Shown: one piece after another, positions 20,179 to 23,774 of the stretch
How positions within the stretch are numbered: the first letter of the stretch is position 1
Layout: each line of letters starts with the position of its first letter
IMG/VR virus record: IMGVR_UViG_3300009441_000046
Location: 1-23,774 of that record
Source of the DNA: a virus
Length of the DNA stretch: 23,774 bases
Direction: 5' to 3' (one strand)
Notes under the pieces: generated by a model
What the model saw: only the letters and a program-made list of their open reading frames with translations
Database searches by the model: none
What the model was told of the DNA's origin: nothing
Program-made: the position numbers and the translations under genes

Positions 20179-21749
20179 TGGCGAACGTTCCTAGCAATTT
20201 AATACCAAGTAGGGTTACACAACTCCCTATAGCACCTGTTGCTTCTCCCGATGGATTACTCCTATTTACTTATCAGGGAGTTAGTTACCAAGTTAGAGCA
20301 GGAGACTTATTACAAGTATCTGGTGTTCCAACAACAAGACAAGTTATTGCTGGAACGGGCATGACTGGAGGTGGTCCACTTAGCTCTGATGTTACTCTAA
20401 GTATCGCTAATGGCGGAGTAGGAACAACTCAACTTTCTGATACAGGAGCTACTGCTGGAACTTACGGTGATTCTACAAATATACCCGTTTTAACAGTTGA
20501 CGCTAAAGGGCGAATTACAGCTGTCACTTCTGTTACTGCAACATTAACTGGTTATGTACCAGTAACTAGACAAATTATTGCAGGGGCAGGTTTAGAAGGC
20601 GGTGGCAATCTTAATAGTAATGTTACTTTAACAGCAGACTTTGAAGATACAGCACCGTTAACTTCAACTACTGGTGGCGCTGCTGGAACTCTAAATGAAC
20701 TTTCACGAGGAGACCATCAACATCCTCCTGTAGATTTAAGTGACCAAAATCAAATTGACGGTACGTTGCCAATTGACCAAGGTGGTACAGGTAAATCAAA
20801 TACAAGCACGCCGGGCGGAATAGCTTATGGTGGCGGTAATGATATTAGCTTAGGCGTAGTAGGTATTTCGGGCCAAGTTTTAGTTTCAGGTGGTACTGGA
20901 GCATATACTTGGGGTTCCGCGATTATTCAAACGGACCAACCAGCGAATGTATTTTATGGTGGTCCAGCTTCTGGTGGAGCAGCTCAAACAGGTTACAGGG
21001 AATTAGTTAACGCTGATTTACCAGTTTCTGGAGTTACCGCTGCAACTTACGGCGCTGCTAATGCTATACCAATAATTACCGTAAATGCTGAAGGTGTTGT
21101 TACTAACGTAACAACAACAGGCTTTTCAAGTGGACTAAGTTTTCAAGGTACATGGAACGCGGCAACGAATACGCCAACATTAGCATCAGGCACTGGTGTA
21201 AATGGTCAGTATTACATAACAAATGTCGCTGGAACAACAAACTTAGACGGTATAACAGACTGGCAAGTTGGCGATTGGGCTATATTTAATGGGACTGTTT
21301 GGCAGAAATTAGACCAATCAAACACTGTTATATCGGTAAATGGTCAGACGGGGGCTGTTAACTTAACAGAGATAGCAAACGTTGCTGGAGGCGCTGCAAA
21401 CAGAATAGTTTATAATACAGGTGCTGGAGCTACTAACTTCTTAGATGCCCCAACGGTAACTGATACATTTCTAAAGTGGAACGGTTCCGCCTTTGTTTGG
21501 ACATCAGCTATAACATCGGCTGTTACTAGTTTTACAGCAGGAAGCACTGGATTAACGCCAAATACGGGTACGACTGGTAATGTTACTTTAGCTGGTACTT
21601 TAGTCGCTGCAAACGGTGGTACAGGGATAACAGCAGTTGGGGCAAGCGGAAATATCTTGACCTCTGACGGAACAAATTGGACCTCTGCTACACCAGCAGT
21701 TGGTGTAACACTTGATGATGTAGTGGCCTTGGCCGTTGCACTAGGATAG
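20178..21749 (+). CDS. Tail fibre-like protein with beta repeats
   Basis: This 523-residue protein begins MANVPSNLIPSRVTQLPIAP. It contains two copies of a repeat (TRQVIAGTGMTGGGPLSSDV near residue 53 and TRQIIAGAGLEGGGNLNSNV near residue 130). Later come the fibre-typical blocks LPIDQGGTGKSNTSTPGGIA, DWQVGDWAIFNGTVWQKLDQ and VISVNGQTGAVNL, and finally AVGASGNILTSDGTNWTSATP. These Gly/Thr/Asn-rich, charge-poor repeats form trimeric beta-helical shafts in phage fibres. The C-terminal LDDVVALAVALG is short, so the receptor-binding tip may lie in another protein. It overlaps the zinc-finger-like gene by one base. The protein is probably a tail fibre or its shaft; the host target cannot be predicted. 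Confidence 0.8.
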   Translation: MANVPSNLIPSRVTQLPIAPVASPDGLLLFTYQGVSYQVRAGDLLQVSGVPTTRQVIAGTGMTGGGPLSSDVTLSIANGGVGTTQLSDTGATAGTYGDSTNIPVLTVDAKGRITAVTSVTATLTGYVPVTRQIIAGAGLEGGGNLNSNVTLTADFEDTAPLTSTTGGAAGTLNELSRGDHQHPPVDLSDQNQIDGTLPIDQGGTGKSNTSTPGGIAYGGGNDISLGVVGISGQVLVSGGTGAYTWGSAIIQTDQPANVFYGGPASGGAAQTGYRELVNADLPVSGVTAATYGAANAIPIITVNAEGVVTNVTTTGFSSGLSFQGTWNAATNTPTLASGTGVNGQYYITNVAGTTNLDGITDWQVGDWAIFNGTVWQKLDQSNTVISVNGQTGAVNLTEIANVAGGAANRIVYNTGAGATNFLDAPTVTDTFLKWNGSAFVWTSAITSAVTSFTAGSTGLTPNTGTTGNVTLAGTLVAANGGTGITAVGASGNILTSDGTNWTSATPAVGVTLDDVVALAVALG

Positions 21750-21757
21750 GAAATATA

Positions 21758-22090
21758 ATGGCTAATACATTTACAAGAAAATTATCGACTGGCATTGGTA
21801 CAGCACTAACTGCTGTTGGTGGATACAGTGTTGGGTCTTCTACACAAACTACTGTTATTGGTTTAACGGTTGCAAATACAAGCGCTGCCACTGTTAATAT
21901 AGACGTAACAGTTAATGATGGGAGTACTGACTATTATGTAGTCAAAGACGCTCCTGTTCCTGTTGGGGGCGCTCTTGTTCCAATTGGCGGAAATCAAAAA
22001 ATAGTCTTGATTACTGGTGATTCTATAAAAGTAAACTCAAGTGCGGCATCATCTGTTGATGCGGTGTTATCAATTTTGGAGATCACATAA
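21758..22090 (+). CDS. Conserved small structural protein
   Basis: This 110-residue protein begins MANTFTRKLSTGIGTALTAV and contains QTTVIGLTVANTSAATVNID, YYVVKDAPVPVGGALVPIGG and SAASSVDAVLSILEIT. The pattern MANTFTRKxSxxIGTxxTxVG...KDAPxPVGG...SSVDAxxSILEIT is widespread among aquatic phage structural genes next to fibres. It is predicted to be an all-beta jellyroll or sandwich. No enzyme motif is present. It is probably a tail or fibre accessory protein. It starts eight bases after the previous stop, with TAGGA nearby. The family is recognised by pattern only, and its role is not established. Confidence 0.72.
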   Translation: MANTFTRKLSTGIGTALTAVGGYSVGSSTQTTVIGLTVANTSAATVNIDVTVNDGSTDYYVVKDAPVPVGGALVPIGGNQKIVLITGDSIKVNSSAASSVDAVLSILEIT

Positions 22091-22091
22091 A

Positions 22092-22310
22092 ATGTCTAAT
22101 CCTTATATCGGTAATGCGCCTACAGACATACCTTTAACTACTGACCAATTGGCTGATGGCATAGTAACCACAGCTAAATTAGCAGCGCCTATCGCTCCAA
22201 CCATTGTTGGTGGTACAATTAACAATACTATTATTGGTGGCACAACTAAAGCTGCGGGATCTTTCACAACCGTAACTGCGACGACAGGCATAACGGGCGG
22301 AACATTTTAA
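22092..22310 (+). CDS. Short fibre-like protein
   Basis: This 72-residue protein starts MSNPYIGNAPTDIPLTTDQL and contains DGIVTTAKLAAPIAPTIVGG and AAGSFTTVTATTGITGGTF. The phrases IxGGTIxxTxIGxxTxAAGxFTTxTA are classic in modular phage fibres, here reduced to one module. The ATG at 22092 follows GGAGAT 8 bases upstream (22079-22084) and lies just after the previous stop. It could be a stand-alone attachment module that joins the larger fibres, or a remnant of a longer fibre gene that lost its tip. The absence of disrupted codons favours a real small gene. Confidence 0.65.
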   Translation: MSNPYIGNAPTDIPLTTDQLADGIVTTAKLAAPIAPTIVGGTINNTIIGGTTKAAGSFTTVTATTGITGGTF

Positions 22311-22337
22311 TGCTATTAATAACAAGAGGACATCATC

Positions 22338-23369
22338 ATGGCTGAAACAGGCTATACACCAATCCAACTATATCGCACGGCAACTAGTTCAGCTGTTCCA
22401 ACTGCTGGTAACTTAGCCGAGGGTGAGCTGGCAATAAATACCAATGACGGTAAATTATTCTTTAAGAACTCTTCAGGAGCAGTTACTGTTCTTGCTGATG
22501 TTACTCCAGCACCGGCGGGCGTTTCGTATGTTGCTAAAACTGCCAATTTTACAGTCTCAAACTTGCAGGGTGTTCTTGCAGACACTAGCGGTGGAGCATT
22601 TACTGTTACTTTACCTGCTTCACCAACATTGGGTGATCAAGTTATTATTGCTGATTCTGGTGGTGCTTTCGGTACTAACAACTGTATCGCTGGTCGCAAT
22701 GGATCTACGATTGAAGGCACAGCGGCTGACCTTAATTTAGACATTACTGGTATTTCTGTACAGTTCGTGTACAGCGGTACAACTTGGGAAGTTTATGCTC
22801 AAGTGGGTGGTAATGGCGGTGATCTTGTTACTTTAACGGGTACTCAGACGCTAACTAATAAGACGATGACCTCTCCGGTGTTGAACTCTCCGGTGTTGAC
22901 TACCCCTGCTTTGGGTACTCCTGCTTCTGGCACACTAACCAACACAACGGGTTTACCGCCTTCTGGCGTTGTAGGCACGGCAGCTATTCTTGGAGCTAAT
23001 TCATTTACGGGTACTCAGAACTTAGCCGATCAGATTGTTCAGCGTCCTGTTCTTAAAGACTACGCTGAAACTAAAGTAGCAATGGCTGCTAATGACGTGG
23101 ACTTAGCGCTGGGCAACGTGCAAACCAAGACTATTTCAGGGGCGCAAACAATAACATTCTCTAATCCATCAGTTTCTGGTAATGCATGTTCATTTTCGTT
23201 AATCCTAACTAACGGTGGTAGTGCAGCAGTAACTTGGCCTACTTCGGTTGATTGGCCAGCCGCTACAGCTCCTACGCTTACAGCTGCTGGTGTTGATGTT
23301 CTTGTTTTCATTACGATTGATGCAGGTACTACGTGGTACGGGATCGCCTCTGGAATAGGGATGGCTTAA
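22338..23369 (+). CDS. Tail fibre-like protein
   Basis: This 343-residue protein begins MAETGYTPIQLYRTATSSAV. The N-terminal region holds AGNLAEGELAINTNDGKLFF, a common fibre-anchor module (GELAxNxxDGKLFxKN). The middle has ANFTVSNLQGVLADTSGGAF, then TLPASPTLGDQVIIADSGG, a well-known phage beta module. Next come short repeats around LTNKTMTSPVLNSPVLTTPA and LGTPASGTLTNTTGLP. The C-terminal part (TISGAQTITFSNPSVSGNAC and AAVTWPTSVDWPAATAPTLT) is typical of fibre or spike tips in aquatic phages. AGAGGA precedes the ATG. Together with neighbours it forms the adsorption apparatus. Confidence 0.8.
   Translation: MAETGYTPIQLYRTATSSAVPTAGNLAEGELAINTNDGKLFFKNSSGAVTVLADVTPAPAGVSYVAKTANFTVSNLQGVLADTSGGAFTVTLPASPTLGDQVIIADSGGAFGTNNCIAGRNGSTIEGTAADLNLDITGISVQFVYSGTTWEVYAQVGGNGGDLVTLTGTQTLTNKTMTSPVLNSPVLTTPALGTPASGTLTNTTGLPPSGVVGTAAILGANSFTGTQNLADQIVQRPVLKDYAETKVAMAANDVDLALGNVQTKTISGAQTITFSNPSVSGNACSFSLILTNGGSAAVTWPTSVDWPAATAPTLTAAGVDVLVFITIDAGTTWYGIASGIGMA
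22871..22900 (+). repeat. 15-base tandem repeat in the fibre gene
   Basis: CTCTCCGGTGTTGAA is followed directly by CTCTCCGGTGTTGAC (14 of 15 identical), in frame, encoding SPVLN/SPVLT. It is a small tandem repeat of the kind that changes length by slippage in fibre shafts. Confidence 0.85.
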
Positions 23370-23371
23370 AG

Positions 23372-23774
23372 ATGACTATTGAAAGTAAGTTATTAGGTGT
23401 TAGCCCTAGCGGTGCTGCTGCTAATGTGGCTGATGTGTTTAGCACTTACGTATACACGGGTAATAGCACCACACAAATTAATGCAAATGGGATTGACCTT
23501 GCTGGTGAGGGTGGGTTAGTTTGGTTAAAGTGGAGAAGCGGATCTAACGGGTTTGGTCATGCGCTTTACGATTCTGAAAGAGGCGTTACTAAAGAATTAA
23601 AAAGCCAAACAGCAGGCGCTGAATCAACAGAAAATAGAATAAGCAGTTTTAATAGTAGCGGTTTTACCCTCACAAGTAACACAGAAACGAATTTATCGGC
23701 TAACAAGTACGTCTCATGGACATTCAGAAAAGCCCCTAAATTCTTTGATATTGTGACTTATACGGGGAATGGGA
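23372..23774 (+). CDS. DUF7483-like tail protein, N-terminal part (runs off the window)
   Basis: The frame is open to the end of the window, giving 134 residues of a longer protein starting MTIESKLLGVSPSGAAANVA. It contains GLVWLKWRSGSNGFGHALYD, RGVTKELKSQTAG, ISSFNSSGFTLTSNTETN and YVSWTFRKAPKFFDIVTYTG. This order (VWxKxR...LYDxxRGxTKxL...FNSxGFxLxS...YVxWTxxKAPKFFDIVTYTGNG) is a recurrent domain of phage tail or fibre proteins, annotated as DUF7483 and lectin or laminin-G-like. It probably binds a surface glycan. The gene starts two bases after the previous stop, so it is part of the same operon. The missing C-terminus prevents a fuller assignment. Confidence 0.78.
   Translation, partial: MTIESKLLGVSPSGAAANVADVFSTYVYTGNSTTQINANGIDLAGEGGLVWLKWRSGSNGFGHALYDSERGVTKELKSQTAGAESTENRISSFNSSGFTLTSNTETNLSANKYVSWTFRKAPKFFDIVTYTGNG

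Overview
This window is part of a tailed double-stranded DNA phage (Caudoviricetes), most likely a short-tailed (podovirus-like) phage of an aquatic bacterium. The evidence is an unbroken packaging and morphogenesis cluster: small and large terminase, a long portal with a coiled-coil C-terminus, scaffold, major capsid protein, a P22 gp4-like connector and several fibre-like proteins. The DNA looks moderately AT-rich. I see no integrase, tRNA, CRISPR array or insertion sequence, so nothing shows whether the phage is temperate. Host and taxon are inference from protein style.

Layout. (1) Positions 1-1019, + strand: the end of a DNA-metabolism operon, with the C-terminus of a metallophosphoesterase, a DUF3310 protein and two small genes, all overlapping. 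(2) Positions 968-2909, - strand: five small genes of unknown function in two transcription units. Each unit is headed by the same 74-bp sequence, which carries a sigma70-type promoter and a 26-bp inverted repeat. A long hairpin terminator separates the units. (3) Positions 3065-5192, + strand: terminase small and large subunits, with a perfect-consensus promoter between them. (4) Positions 5203-10419: a 1738-residue multidomain polyvalent protein with a predicted ADP-ribosyltransferase domain, a PcfJ-like domain and two copies of a linker module of about 175 residues. (5) Positions 10421-17082: portal, tiny conserved genes, a GroES-like co-chaperonin, scaffold, two head-associated proteins and the major capsid protein, closed by a strong terminator. 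(6) Positions 17216-20178: beta-rich structural proteins, a basic protein, the connector and a Zn-finger-like protein. (7) Positions 20178-23774: five consecutive fibre-like genes, the last running off the window.

How they work together. TerS and TerL pump DNA through the portal into a procapsid built from the major capsid protein on the scaffold. The GroES-like protein probably helps fold the capsid protein on host GroEL. The gp4-like connector closes the portal, and the fibre-like proteins bind the host. The giant polyvalent protein is a good candidate for cargo packaged in the virion and delivered into the host. There is no stretch longer than 300 bases without a gene; the longest gap, 17083-17215, holds a terminator and a structured leader.

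Most unusual points: the duplicated architecture of the giant protein; a short peptide motif (aromatic or Met, then Ala, Glu/Lys, Gly-Gly) shared by three otherwise unrelated proteins; and the duplicated promoter/operator that may form a small private regulon.
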